DNA of 64,000 nucleotides, taken from assembly GCF_029338235.1 (NCBI RefSeq), contig NZ_CP119785.1, positions 2,356,001 through 2,420,000 of the forward strand, in the 5' to 3' direction. Position numbers and translations under genes: made by a program. Of this stretch, positions 28,578 to 37,757 are shown one piece after another (the stretch's first letter is position 1; each line of letters opens with the position of its first letter). Below the pieces are notes generated by a model. That model had not been told where the DNA came from and made no database searches. It saw only the letters and a list, made by a program, of their open reading frames with translations. The DNA is from Haloarcula rara. GTDB lineage: Archaea; Halobacteriota; Halobacteria; Halobacteriales; Haloarculaceae.

Positions 28578-28829
28578 ATGTCTGACTCACTGAACTCTTC
28601 TGTCTTCCCTACCGTCCTCGCCAGCGTCTCCACCTTCGTTTTCGGCGTCAGCACGGCCATCTACCTTGAGGAGTACCTGCCGTCGAGTGGCCTTCTCAGA
28701 ACCGCCACGCGGCTTATGAACGTCAACATCTCGAACCTGGCCGGCGTCGCCACGCTACTCATCGTCCTGCTGTCGATGAACAGCGTCGCGATTCTCGTTC
28801 GGAACAAATACCAACAGGAGGCTTACTAA
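28578..28829 (+). pseudogene. pstA: pstA remnant, internally deleted phosphate permease
   Basis: 83 residues against 300 or more expected. The first part ([33 protein letters not shown]) matches the middle of PstA, where a helix precedes ...NLAGVPS in intact proteins. It then jumps directly to [22 protein letters not shown], which matches the extreme C terminus. The intervening helices and cytoplasmic coupling loop are missing, yet the frame is open. pstS and pstC are absent too. Its stop overlaps the pstB start (TAATG). It is almost certainly not a working permease. Confidence 0.72.
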
Positions 28830-29692
28830 TGACAACAGAGAACATGGCGACAGACGACGAGGAGACAGACTCGCTGGTCACGACCGACCCGGGGGCGGGC
28901 GGCCTCAGCGAGAACGACGACCGCGGGGCGGCCATGACGGCCGACACTATCATCGAGTCCCGCGACCTCGACGTGTTCTACGGCGAGACACAGGCCCTGC
29001 AGAACATCGATCTGGCCATCCCAGAAAACCAGGTCACCGCGATGATAGGCCCGTCAGGCTGTGGGAAATCGACGTTCCTGCGGTGTATTAACCGCATGAA
29101 CGACCTCATCGATATCTGTCGCGTCGACGGCGAGCTCACGTTCAACGGCAAGAACGTCTACGACGAGGACGTCGACCCCGTCGCGCTCCGTCGGCGTATC
29201 GGGATGGTCTTCCAGCATCCCAACCCCTTCCCAAAGAGCATCTACGATAACGTCGCCTACGGGCTCCGTACCCAGGACAAGACCGAGAACATGGACGAGG
29301 TCATCGAGGAGTCCCTGAAGAAGGCTGCGCTGTGGGACGAGGTCAAGGACCGTCTCGACAAATCCGCACTCGACCTTTCCGGTGGCCAGCAACAGCGGCT
29401 CTGTATCGCCCGCGCCATCGCCGTCGACCCCGAAGTCGTTCTGATGGACGAGCCCGCCTCCGCGCTCGACCCCATCGCCACCTCCCAGATCGAGGACCTC
29501 ATCGAGGAACTCGCAGCGGAGTACACGGTCGTCATCGTCACCCACAACATGCAACAGGCCGCCCGCATCTCGGATAAGACGGCGGTCTTCCTCACAGGCG
29601 GGGAGCTCGTCGAGTTCGACGACACCAACAAAATCTTCGAGAACCCCGAGAGCGACCGCGTCGAGGACTATATCACCGGCAAGTTCGGATAA
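28829..29692 (+). CDS. pstB: phosphate ABC transporter ATP-binding protein
   Basis: 287 residues, complete. Walker [11 protein letters not shown]-loop [22 protein letters not shown] (PstB-specific), signature [16 protein letters not shown], Walker [14 protein letters not shown] and the switch His in [15 protein letters not shown] are all present. An unstructured acidic stretch of about 45 residues precedes the domain. GGAGG lies 8 bases before the start. With the adjacent permease gutted, it must serve a permease encoded elsewhere or be a leftover. Confidence 0.93.
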   Translation: MTTENMATDDEETDSLVTTDPGAGGLSENDDRGAAMTADTIIESRDLDVFYGETQALQNIDLAIPENQVTAMIGPSGCGKSTFLRCINRMNDLIDICRVDGELTFNGKNVYDEDVDPVALRRRIGMVFQHPNPFPKSIYDNVAYGLRTQDKTENMDEVIEESLKKAALWDEVKDRLDKSALDLSGGQQQRLCIARAIAVDPEVVLMDEPASALDPIATSQIEDLIEELAAEYTVVIVTHNMQQAARISDKTAVFLTGGELVEFDDTNKIFENPESDRVEDYITGKFG

Positions 29693-29801
29693 GCCGTCCC
29701 CGGCGGTGGGCTGGCGTCGTCTGTCTGTCCTTTCGGTCCCCGAGCTAATTTATCGTCCCGATTTTACCGGCCCGTATGTCCCTCCGAGAGCGTGATATCG
29801 T

Positions 29802-30112
29802 GTGAGCGTCCGCGACGAGTTCGCTGACGACAGTCGGGACCGGGAGATGAAGCCGAGCACTGGCTGACCGCCAGGAGGGCCCTGTCCCGGATACCGGTCG
29901 AACATGGCGAGGCAGTGCTCGTCCTCGGGACGGGGAGCGGGTACGCTGCCAGAGCGCTCTCGGAGGCCACAGCGGTCGGTCGGGCCATCGGGTTCGACGC
30001 GGCACCCGGGATGGCACGGGCCGCCAGTACGCGCACGGACGACTCCCACGACAGGATGGTCGAACGGTACCGTGAACTGGGGACGCTTCTCACTGTCGGC
30101 GTCGTGCCGTAA
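29802..30112 (+). pseudogene. truncated SAM-dependent methyltransferase remnant
   Basis: Begins GTG with VRDEFADDSRDREM, then loses frame by one base near 29850. The next frame continues EAEHWLTARRALSRIPVEHGEAVLVLGTGSGYAARAL, containing SAM-binding motif I (LGTGSGY), and IGFDAAPGMARAA, the usual acidic loop region. It ends at 30112 after TLLTVGVVP without the rest of the Rossmann fold (roughly 100-150 residues missing). Both the frame break and the lost C terminus mark it as decayed. Confidence 0.65.
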
Positions 30113-30311
30113 TTCGCGCCCGGCAGATTCCTGTTCGGGCCGCTGTCCTGCCCTCCACCAGTCGCTCCAGTCGCAGGTCGACGTGTCGCTATCGCTGGCG
30201 TCCGCCATCCACAGATATCCTGATTTCCTATAGCGGAATCTGATTTATTTGCCTCGCCGCTCGCGGCCGTGTTCGTTTCGGATATAAACTGAGCGGCCTG
30301 GAAAACGCCGA

Positions 30312-31157
30312 TTACCGCGACAGCGTCGCTTCGGTGTCGATTCCGTACACGGCTTTGGGCGTTTCGACGTGTGCGGTCCGTACGGCCTCGTCCTCGCCCT
30401 GTTCCAGCAGCCATCGCACCCGGCGAGGGACCGTCTTCGGCCCGAGCACCGCGCCCGGCCGCTCCGGGTCGTCTATGTAATCGGTCTCCATCAGGAACGG
30501 TTCGTCTTCCTCGATAGCGAGTTCCAGTTCGTCTTTGTCGGCCAGAACCGACTTGGTCGGTCCCTGCAACCGGCCGCCCGAGTAGTGTTTGACGACCTGC
30601 CGGCGGTCAAGCCCCCGTTGCTCGGCCCACTGGGCCACCTGTTCGAAGTCCTCGCCGCCCTCGGTGTGTAGCTGGACGGCGAAGTCGCCGTCGGCGGCCA
30701 GCTCGAACGCGTGACACATAACGTCGTTCGAGGCGTCCCAGACGGCGTCGTCGACCTCGTAGTGGGGCCGGCCGGACTTGATAGCCAGCGCCAGGCCGTC
30801 GGTGACGTACTCGGCGGCGATGTCGAGCCCCATCCGCATGATATCCCGGGCTTCGTCGGGGGTGTAGCCGTCCTCGACCAGCCGGGAGACGAGCCCTGGA
30901 TGCACGCCGAGTACCGACCAGGCGCGGCCGGGAAGCACGTCAGTTGCGTCTGCGGCCGCGTCGACCGTGAGGTCGAACACTTCGCGGAACGTCTCTTCGT
31001 CTGTGGCTGCTTCGACGAGATGCCACGAGGGCTTGTTGAGCACGAGTAAATGGGTCCCGCCGTGGCCGGCAAAGTCCTCGACGGCCTCAGTGTTGCGACC
31101 CTGGACCGGGTCGAGATGGAGGTGGTTGTCCAGCACCGGCGTCTCATCGATGTCCAT
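30312..31157 (-). CDS. TatD-related metal-dependent hydrolase
   Basis: 281 residues. The metal-binding start DNHLHLDPVQGRN has the HxH motif of the amidohydrolase superfamily; further ligands are expected in VLGVHPGL, AVQLHTEGG and the terminal LMETDYIDD, and VVKHYSGG supplies another His. The architecture is that of the archaeal TatD-like group. Substrate unknown. ATG 31157 was chosen; the frame upstream to 31256 runs into low-complexity repeats. Confidence 0.82.
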   Translation of the reverse strand: MDIDETPVLDNHLHLDPVQGRNTEAVEDFAGHGGTHLLVLNKPSWHLVEAATDEETFREVFDLTVDAAADATDVLPGRAWSVLGVHPGLVSRLVEDGYTPDEARDIMRMGLDIAAEYVTDGLALAIKSGRPHYEVDDAVWDASNDVMCHAFELAADGDFAVQLHTEGGEDFEQVAQWAEQRGLDRRQVVKHYSGGRLQGPTKSVLADKDELELAIEEDEPFLMETDYIDDPERPGAVLGPKTVPRRVRWLLEQGEDEAVRTAHVETPKAVYGIDTEATLSR

Positions 31158-31185
31158 ACCCGGGGTCGGGGTTCCCGAGGCAAAA

Positions 31186-31440
31186 ACGCCACTGCTCTCC
31201 GTGTCGCTTCGTCCCGGTTCGCTTCGAGGAACCTCACTCCGTTCGTTCCTCGTCACTGCTCCGCGGTTCGTCCGAGGCTCATTTCGTTCGACTCGGTCTC
31301 TCCGCGTCGCTTTCGAGACTTCTCACTGCGTTCGAACTCTCACTACTGCTCTCCGTGTCGCTTTCGAGACCTCCCGTGGTCGGCATCGCTGCTCACAGCT
31401 CGCTTTGCTCGCCGTTCGAGGGCTCGGAGACGCCTCCCGT
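31186..31440. repeat. degenerate short direct repeats
   Basis: A C/T-rich, gene-free stretch in which CTCTCCGTGTCGCTT, CGTCGCTTTCGAGAC-like and CACTGCGTTCGAAC-like words recur several times with changes. Such simple repeats are common in haloarchaeal spacers. No structure or coding potential was found. Confidence 0.45.
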
Positions 31441-31453
31441 TGGTCGGCGTCTC

Positions 31454-31915
31454 CTACTCGACATCCGCCGAGAGCGAAAGCCCGTCCTGAGCCGCGTTCT
31501 GGAGGGCATCGGACTTCCCGTGTTCGCCCGGCGCGAGCGCCACGGTGCGGACGCCGTTGCGGGCGGCGACCTCCAGTGCGGGCTTGAAGTCGGTGTCCCG
31601 GGAGGCGACGACCAGCACGTCGATTCGGTCGCTGGCGACGGCCTCGGTCGCGTCGACGGCCAGACGCACGTCCACGTCGCCGCTGGTGGTTATCACTTCG
31701 AAGCCACGCGCTTCACCGGCCTGGATGAGGCCCGGCGAGGCGTTCTCGTCGAGGTAGAGTCGCGTCGCGGCCAGGGGGCCATATGACTCGCCGATGGTTC
31801 GGACCTCGTCGAGGTCGACGTCGAACTCGCTGCGCAACACGTTCGGTCCGTCGACGTACAGGCCGACGCGCTCTGTATCGTCGCTGTCGTCGCGAAACCG
31901 ACTGAGGAGGCTCAT
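31454..31915 (-). CDS. NYN domain protein (predicted RNase)
   Basis: 153 residues. The NYN (PIN-like) fold is indicated by GLYVDGPNVLRSEFDVD at the start, TSGDVDVRLAVDATE in the middle and VLVVASRDTDFKPALEVAARNG, which carry the three conserved acidic positions. Members cleave RNA in bacteria and eukaryotes; the archaeal group (TIGR00288-like) is uncharacterised. The gene is isolated and complete. Confidence 0.82.
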   Translation of the reverse strand: MSLLSRFRDDSDDTERVGLYVDGPNVLRSEFDVDLDEVRTIGESYGPLAATRLYLDENASPGLIQAGEARGFEVITTSGDVDVRLAVDATEAVASDRIDVLVVASRDTDFKPALEVAARNGVRTVALAPGEHGKSDALQNAAQDGLSLSADVE

Positions 31916-32210
31916 ACCGCCATCTCACCGACGATTGAATTTAGCTCTGGTGTTTCTGTGCGTGGTGATTCCCTGGGAGTAATAAATCAGATACAGCTAT
32001 ATGGAACGGCTCTGGCTGCCCGAGCCCTGTGGCCACAGGTCGGTCTGTGACCGGACGCGCGGGCAGGTCGATTCCTCGGCCACGACGGCGATGCCGTTCG
32101 CCGACCGGTTCGGGCGGTCACGGGACGTTTTTCATGACGGTGTTCCATACGCTGACAGGACTATTCTAATAGACGATTCGTCCAGGCCACCAGTGCGGCT
32201 CGTAGGCCAC

Positions 32211-32929
32211 GTCGAACAGGTCGACCACGAGCAAGCGCGCGACCGTCTCGAACGGCTCGCGGCCGTCCCGACCGAACTGGTCGGCGAGGACCTCGCCATC
32301 GGCTACCCGACGACGGCCGGATTCTCCTCGACGGGGAGCGGGTGCAGTCGTTCGGCTCGAAGGAACTGGCGCGCGAACTGGGCTTGCTCTCCCAGGAGAA
32401 CGAGTCGCCGGGCACCAGTACCGTCGAGGACCTCGTCTCCCACGGCCGCTACCCGCACCGGGGCTTCTTCGAGTCGGTCACCGACGAGGACCAGGCGGCC
32501 GTCGACCGCGCTATCGACCTGGCCGGCGTCGACCACCTCCGCGACAGCGAGATGAGCACTCTCAGCGGCGGCCAGAAACAGCTCGCCTGGATCGCGATGG
32601 TGCTCGCCCAAGAGACCGACGTCCTGTTGCTCGACGAGCCGACGACGTTTCTGGACCTCCACCACCAGCTTCGCGTGCTGTCGGTCGTCCGGACGCTGAA
32701 CGAGGAGGTGGGCGTGATCGTCGGTATCGTGCTCTACGACATCGGTCAGGCGGCCCGCTTTGCCGACAACCTCATGGCGATGCAAGACGGGTCGCGGTAC
32801 GACTGGGGACCACCGAACGAGGTCGTGACCGAGCAGCTGCTTGCCGACGTGTTCCGCGTCGACGCCTCGGTCGACAGCGAGAGCCCGACCGGTCCACACA
32901 TCGCCCCGCAAAGCGCGATAGAGGAGTAA
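32211..32929 (+). pseudogene. iron/siderophore-type ABC ATPase lacking Walker A
   Basis: The frame from about 32211 gives EQARDRLERLAAVPTELVGEDLAIGYPTT, a typical start for haloarchaeal FepC/FecE-like ATPases. Near 32320 it jumps, in another frame, to ILLDGERVQSFGSKELARELGLLSQENE. The segment that should carry the Walker A P-loop, about 35-50 codons, is gone. The rest is intact: LSGGQKQLAWIAMVLAQ signature, DVLLLDEPTTFLDLHHQL Walker B, and a switch His altered to Tyr (GIVLYDIGQAARFAD). It cannot bind ATP normally. Confidence 0.78.
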
Positions 32930-33153
32930 GACGTCTCGACAGCCAGACGAGGCGGTTCGGGTCCACACGCGCCGCCAGCGCACATGGGCTCGCGCTTTTC
33001 GCGCCGTACTGACCGCGCTGAGTCGACCGTCCCGCCGAAGCCGGCACGCTGGCGGCCGCGACTCGATTTACTATCGCGCTATACGATTTACGCGCTCGGC
33101 CGAAATCACCCCGAAGGCCAACTCGTAAGGTCGCAGGGGGCGACTCACGACCT

Positions 33154-34239
33154 ATGACACTCCGACAGTCCCCGCTTGCGGGGGTGTACGAGGAACCGAC
33201 GCTCACCGGCTTTGGCGGCTGGGAGATGCCCGTCGAGTTCGACTCGATTCGCACTGAACACAACGCTGTCCGCGAGACGGCCGGGAAGTTCGACGTCTCG
33301 CATATGGGTCAGGTGACCGTCTCCGGACCGGACGCGCTCGAACTCACGCAGCGACTGACGACCAACGACGTCGGGGCACTCGACCCCGGCGACGCCCAGT
33401 ACGCGGCTATCACCGACGAGGACGGTGTCGTGATAGACGACACCGTCGTCTACCGGTTGCCTGCAAAATCCGACGACGACTACCTCTTCATCCCGAACGC
33501 GGGCCACGACGGGGAGATGACTGAACGGTGGGTGACTCACCGCGACGAGTGGGGCCTGACGGCGACAGTCACCAACCGGACAGAGGAGTACGCGATGGTC
33601 GCGTTGCAGGGTCCCGACTCGGAGTCGCAGCTGTCTGCGGAGACTACACTGGACCTGACGACGGTAGGTCGCTTCGAGGTGGTGAGTACGACCGTAAGCG
33701 GCGTCGAGAGTCTGGTCGCAAGGACCGGCTACACCGGCGAGCCGGGATTCGAGATACTCTGTCCGGTAGCCGAGGCCGAGACGGTGTGGACGGCCCTCGA
33801 CTGCCAGCCCTGTGGGCTCGGTGCGCGGGACACCCTCCGACTGGAGATGGGCTTTCTGCTCTCCGGGGAGGAGTTTCACCCGCGAGACGAACCCCGGACC
33901 CCCTACGAGGCCGACATCGGCTGGACGGTCGCGCTGGATACCGATTTCGTCGGCCGGGACGCCCTGGCCGCCCAGGACGGGGACGGTGTCGACGAGAAAC
34001 TGGTCGGGCTGGAACTGCTGGACCGCGGGGTCCCGCGTCACGGCTACGAGGTCACCGATCCGGACGGTGCGACGCTGGGGCACGTCACCAGCGGGACGAT
34101 GAGTCCGACTCTGGGCGTGCCTATCGCGTTGACTTACCTACCGACGGCATACGCCGAGCCCGAGCGTTCGGTCGAGGTGGTCATCCGCGGCGAACCGAAG
34201 GAAGCACGTACCCGGGCGACGCCATTCATCGACAGATGA
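33154..34239 (+). CDS. gcvT: glycine cleavage system aminomethyltransferase (T protein)
   Basis: 361 residues. It releases ammonia from the aminomethyl-lipoyl H protein and passes the C1 unit to tetrahydrofolate. Diagnostic segments are [35 protein letters not shown] at the start, [11 protein letters not shown] in the middle and [18 protein letters not shown]. The C-terminal barrel has [20 protein letters not shown]. It overlaps gcvH by four bases (ATGA). Confidence 0.96.
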   Translation: MTLRQSPLAGVYEEPTLTGFGGWEMPVEFDSIRTEHNAVRETAGKFDVSHMGQVTVSGPDALELTQRLTTNDVGALDPGDAQYAAITDEDGVVIDDTVVYRLPAKSDDDYLFIPNAGHDGEMTERWVTHRDEWGLTATVTNRTEEYAMVALQGPDSESQLSAETTLDLTTVGRFEVVSTTVSGVESLVARTGYTGEPGFEILCPVAEAETVWTALDCQPCGLGARDTLRLEMGFLLSGEEFHPRDEPRTPYEADIGWTVALDTDFVGRDALAAQDGDGVDEKLVGLELLDRGVPRHGYEVTDPDGATLGHVTSGTMSPTLGVPIALTYLPTAYAEPERSVEVVIRGEPKEARTRATPFIDR

Positions 34240-34619
34240 GCTTCGACGTACCCGAGGACCTTCGATATCTGGAATCACACGAGTGGGTCAGCACCGACGA
34301 CGACACCGCGCGGGTCGGTATCACCGACTTCGCACAGGACGAGCTGGGCGACGTGGTGTTCGTGGAACTGCCCGCTGAGAGCGACGAACTGGCGGCCGGC
34401 GAGGAGTTCGGCGTCGTGGAGTCCATCAAGGCAGTCTCTGACATCTACGCGCCCGTCTCCGGGACCGTCACTGCGGTCAACGAGGCCCTGTTCGACCAGC
34501 CGGAACTGGTCAACGAGGACCCCTTCGACGACGGATGGATGCTCGAGGTCGAGCTTAGCGACGAGAGCGAACTGGCCGAGCTGCTGGACGCCGCGGCCTA
34601 CCGCGACCAGATCGAGTGA
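34236..34619 (+). CDS. gcvH: glycine cleavage system H protein
   Basis: 127 residues. Shuttle protein carrying lipoamide between the P, T and L proteins. The lipoyl-lysine is Lys65 in [20 protein letters not shown] near the N terminus and [16 protein letters not shown] near the end are family hallmarks. Its start overlaps the gcvT stop. The L protein (dihydrolipoyl dehydrogenase) is not in the window. Confidence 0.97.
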   Translation: MSFDVPEDLRYLESHEWVSTDDDTARVGITDFAQDELGDVVFVELPAESDELAAGEEFGVVESIKAVSDIYAPVSGTVTAVNEALFDQPELVNEDPFDDGWMLEVELSDESELAELLDAAAYRDQIE

Positions 34620-34958
34620 ACTCTCGGTTCGGGTAGTACGATTCTCGGTGTTCGACCGAGACTGTGGCTGTGGGAACCTATTTTCACTCGCTCAGCTGTC
34701 TGCGCGGAGCCCACTGGAGCCGCTCGACCGTCTCTGAATAGCAGCGAGTAGCAGAAACCGGTTCAGAAGCCCCACGGGCAAGGACTTGCTGAGGACTGGG
34801 TTTCCTACGTTCTGACGCGATATACTAGTCAGTGCTATACGAAACGCCCGCGTCGCCGGCGGAGGTAGCGAATCGAGATAATCATATGCGGCCGGCCGCA
34901 ACTGTGGCACATCAATGTCCGCTCGCTGGATCGCTCGACTGCGGTTGCAACGGCTATC
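34620..34958. other. intergenic region between gcvH and gcvPA
   Basis: 339 bp without a gene. It contains a TATA-like GATATACTAG near 34810 and an ACCGGTT palindrome near 34760. No glycine riboswitch or strong hairpin was recognised. The P-protein genes may have a separate promoter here. Confidence 0.45.
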
Positions 34959-36278
34959 ATGACCAGCCCCTACGCCCCACACACCGAGGCGGAGACAGAA
35001 GCGATGCTCGAGGCCGTCGGTGTCGACGACATCGAGGCGCTGTTCGACGTGCCCGACGCCGTCGCCTTCGACGGTGCGTTCGGGATTCCCGCCCACGGCG
35101 AGCGGGAGGCCCGTCGGGAGGCGGCCAGACTCCTCGGCCGGAACGACGACCTGACGGAGTTTCTCGGCCGGGGTCACTACGCTCACTACGTCCCCAGCGT
35201 GGTCGACGACCTGGCGAGCCGCTCGGAGTTTCTGACTTCCTACACGCAGTATCAGCCCGAGGTCGCCCAGGGATTCCTGCAGGCCCTGTTCGAGTACCAG
35301 TCGATGCTGGTCGAACTGACGGGCCTGGACGTCGCCAACTGCTCGATGTACGACGAGGCGACGGCGCTGGGCGAGGCGGCCACGCTCTCCCAGCGCGTTC
35401 GGTCGGTCTCGGGCGAGACGATTCTGGTGCCCGACCACCTCCGCTCGGGCAAACGCGCCGTGCTGGAGAACTACGCCGACGGCCCCGGGCTCACTGTCGG
35501 GTCGTATCCAATGGCCGACGGGCAGGCCGACGTGGACGCACTCGCCGAACTGTGCGACGACGACGTGGCGATGGTGTACGCCGAGACGCCGACGGTCCGG
35601 GGGGTAATCGAGGAGCGCCTCGCCGACATCGGCGCCCTCGCCGAGGACCACGACGCGCTGTTCTGTCTCGGCTCGGACCCTGTCGCGCTCGCACTGTTAG
35701 AACGGCCCGCGGACGTCGGCGCAGACGTGGTGGTCGGCGACGCCGCGTCGCTGGGCACGGGGACGGCCTACGGCTTCGGGCTGGGGATGTTCGTCACGCG
35801 CGAGGAGTACCTGCGGCAGGTCCCCGGGCGCCTCGTCGGTGCGAGCGAGGACAGCGATGGACGACGGGCCTACACGCTGACGTTGCAGACCCGCGAACAG
35901 CATATCCGAAAGGAGCGGGCGACCTCGAACATCTGTACGAACCAGGCGTGGGTCGCGCTGCGGGCCGCGATGCACGCGGCGTGGCTCGGTCCCGACGGAC
36001 TCGTCGACCTCGCCGAGGACTGCGTGACCCGCCCGCGCGACCTCGCCGAGCGGCTCGACGAGGTGGTCGGCGTGCAGTCGCCGGTCCACGACGGACACAA
36101 CTTCCGGGAGGTCGTCGCACATACCGACCAGCCCGCCCACGCGGTCGTCGAGGACCTCGCGGCGGAAGGGTACGCCGTTCACGAAATCGGCGAACACATG
36201 ATTCAGGTCGCTGCCACGGAGGTGACCGCCGAGGCCGAAGACGGGCTCATCGGCGCACTCTCGGAGGTGGCCAAATGA
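34959..36278 (+). CDS. gcvPA: glycine dehydrogenase (decarboxylating) subunit 1
   Basis: 439 residues. N-terminal half of the split P protein, which decarboxylates glycine with PLP. Conserved segments: [56 protein letters not shown] and the end-region [23 protein letters not shown]. It overlaps gcvPB by four bases, which suits a 1:1 complex of the subunits. Confidence 0.96.
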   Translation: MTSPYAPHTEAETEAMLEAVGVDDIEALFDVPDAVAFDGAFGIPAHGEREARREAARLLGRNDDLTEFLGRGHYAHYVPSVVDDLASRSEFLTSYTQYQPEVAQGFLQALFEYQSMLVELTGLDVANCSMYDEATALGEAATLSQRVRSVSGETILVPDHLRSGKRAVLENYADGPGLTVGSYPMADGQADVDALAELCDDDVAMVYAETPTVRGVIEERLADIGALAEDHDALFCLGSDPVALALLERPADVGADVVVGDAASLGTGTAYGFGLGMFVTREEYLRQVPGRLVGASEDSDGRRAYTLTLQTREQHIRKERATSNICTNQAWVALRAAMHAAWLGPDGLVDLAEDCVTRPRDLAERLDEVVGVQSPVHDGHNFREVVAHTDQPAHAVVEDLAAEGYAVHEIGEHMIQVAATEVTAEAEDGLIGALSEVAK

Positions 36279-37702
36279 CGATATATTCGCAAGCCAGTTG
36301 GACCGACGAGGACGGCGACCGCTACGAGCCGCTGCTCTCGGAGAAGGCGTCGAAGACGGTCGATATCGAGGACTCGCCGTTGCCCGACGAGCTGACGCGG
36401 GACTCGCTCGAACTGCCCGCGCCCGCCGAGCCGGAGCTGGCCCGCCACTACACCCGGCTCTCCCAGATGAACTATGGTGTCGAGAGCGGACCGTTCCCGC
36501 TTGGCTCCTGTACGATGAAGTACAACCCTTCCTTCACCGAGGATATCGCGGCCCTGCCGGCAGCCGCCGTCCACCCGGACCGGCCCGACCGCACGGTCCA
36601 GGGGACGCTCGGGCTCTCCTACCGGTTGCAGGACTACCTGGGCCGAATCGGCGGGATGGACGCGGTGACGCTCCAGCCGCCCGCGGGCGCCGCCGGGGAG
36701 TTCACCGGTATCCAGATTGCCAAGGCCTACCACCAGCACAACGGCGACGACCGCTCGGAGGTCGTCATCCCGGACTCGGCCCACGGGACCAACTTCGCCA
36801 CGGCGGCGATGGCCGGCTACGACGTCGTGGAACTGCCGAGCGGTGACGACGGCCGCGTCGACATCGAGGCGCTCGAAGCGGCGGTCAGCCAGGAGACGGC
36901 GGCGCTCATGCTGACGAACCCCAACACGCTGGGCCTGTTCGAGCGTGACATCGAACGTATCGCGGATATCGTCCACGACGCGGGCGGCTTGCTCTACTAC
37001 GACGGGGCAAACCTCAACGCCCTGCTGGGGCGGGCCCGGCCCGGCGACATGGGCTTCGACGTGATGCACTACAACGTCCACAAGACGTTCGCGACCCCCC
37101 ACGGTGGCGGCGGGCCGGGCGCCGGCCCGGTCGGTGTCACTGAGGAGCTGGCACCGTTCCTGCCTGACCCCCACGTCCGACAGAGCGACGGCGGCTACGA
37201 GTACTACAGTCCCGACCACTCCATCGGTAAAGTACACGGCTACTACGGCAACTGGCCGGTGCTCGTGAAGGCATTCGCCTACATCACCCGGCTGGGCGAC
37301 GCCGGGCTCGCGGACGCAAGCGCGAAGGCCGTCCTGAACGCGAACTACCTCGCCGAGCGGATTCCCTACGAGGTGCCCTTCGGTCCCTTCCACCACGAGT
37401 TCGTCGCCAGCGCGGGCGAGCAGGACGCCGCGGACGTGGCCAAGGGGATGCTCGACCACGGCGTCCACCCGCCGACGACGAAGTGGCCCGAAATCGTCGA
37501 CGAGGCGCTGATGACCGAGCCGACGGAGGGCGAGAGCAAGCGCTCGCTGGACCAGCTCGCGGCCGCCTTCGAGGCTGTCCACGCCGAGGACGACGGGACG
37601 CTCGCGTCGGCGCCCCGCCGGACCGCCGCGGGCCGTATCGACCAGGTCTCGGCGGCCCGGAACCCGCGGCTGTCGTGGCAGTCACTCGATTCCGACGACT
37701 GA
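36275..37702 (+). CDS. gcvPB: glycine dehydrogenase (decarboxylating) subunit 2
   Basis: 475 residues. C-terminal half of the split P protein, carrying the PLP lysine, Lys270, in [16 protein letters not shown]. Other P-protein blocks are [45 protein letters not shown] and [13 protein letters not shown]. Its ATG overlaps the gcvPA stop. Full length. Confidence 0.97.
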   Translation: MTIYSQASWTDEDGDRYEPLLSEKASKTVDIEDSPLPDELTRDSLELPAPAEPELARHYTRLSQMNYGVESGPFPLGSCTMKYNPSFTEDIAALPAAAVHPDRPDRTVQGTLGLSYRLQDYLGRIGGMDAVTLQPPAGAAGEFTGIQIAKAYHQHNGDDRSEVVIPDSAHGTNFATAAMAGYDVVELPSGDDGRVDIEALEAAVSQETAALMLTNPNTLGLFERDIERIADIVHDAGGLLYYDGANLNALLGRARPGDMGFDVMHYNVHKTFATPHGGGGPGAGPVGVTEELAPFLPDPHVRQSDGGYEYYSPDHSIGKVHGYYGNWPVLVKAFAYITRLGDAGLADASAKAVLNANYLAERIPYEVPFGPFHHEFVASAGEQDAADVAKGMLDHGVHPPTTKWPEIVDEALMTEPTEGESKRSLDQLAAAFEAVHAEDDGTLASAPRRTAAGRIDQVSAARNPRLSWQSLDSDD

Positions 37703-37757
37703 TAATCTCGGCCGCCCATTTATGTGGATGTAGGGGTCAGTTCAGGTACTGACGCGC

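Noticed and set aside
34620..34958. Glycine riboswitch before gcvPA
   Set aside because: No glycine aptamer pattern could be recognised.
36203..37582. Long minus-strand ORF opposite gcvPB
   Set aside because: Shadow frame of a strongly conserved enzyme gene.
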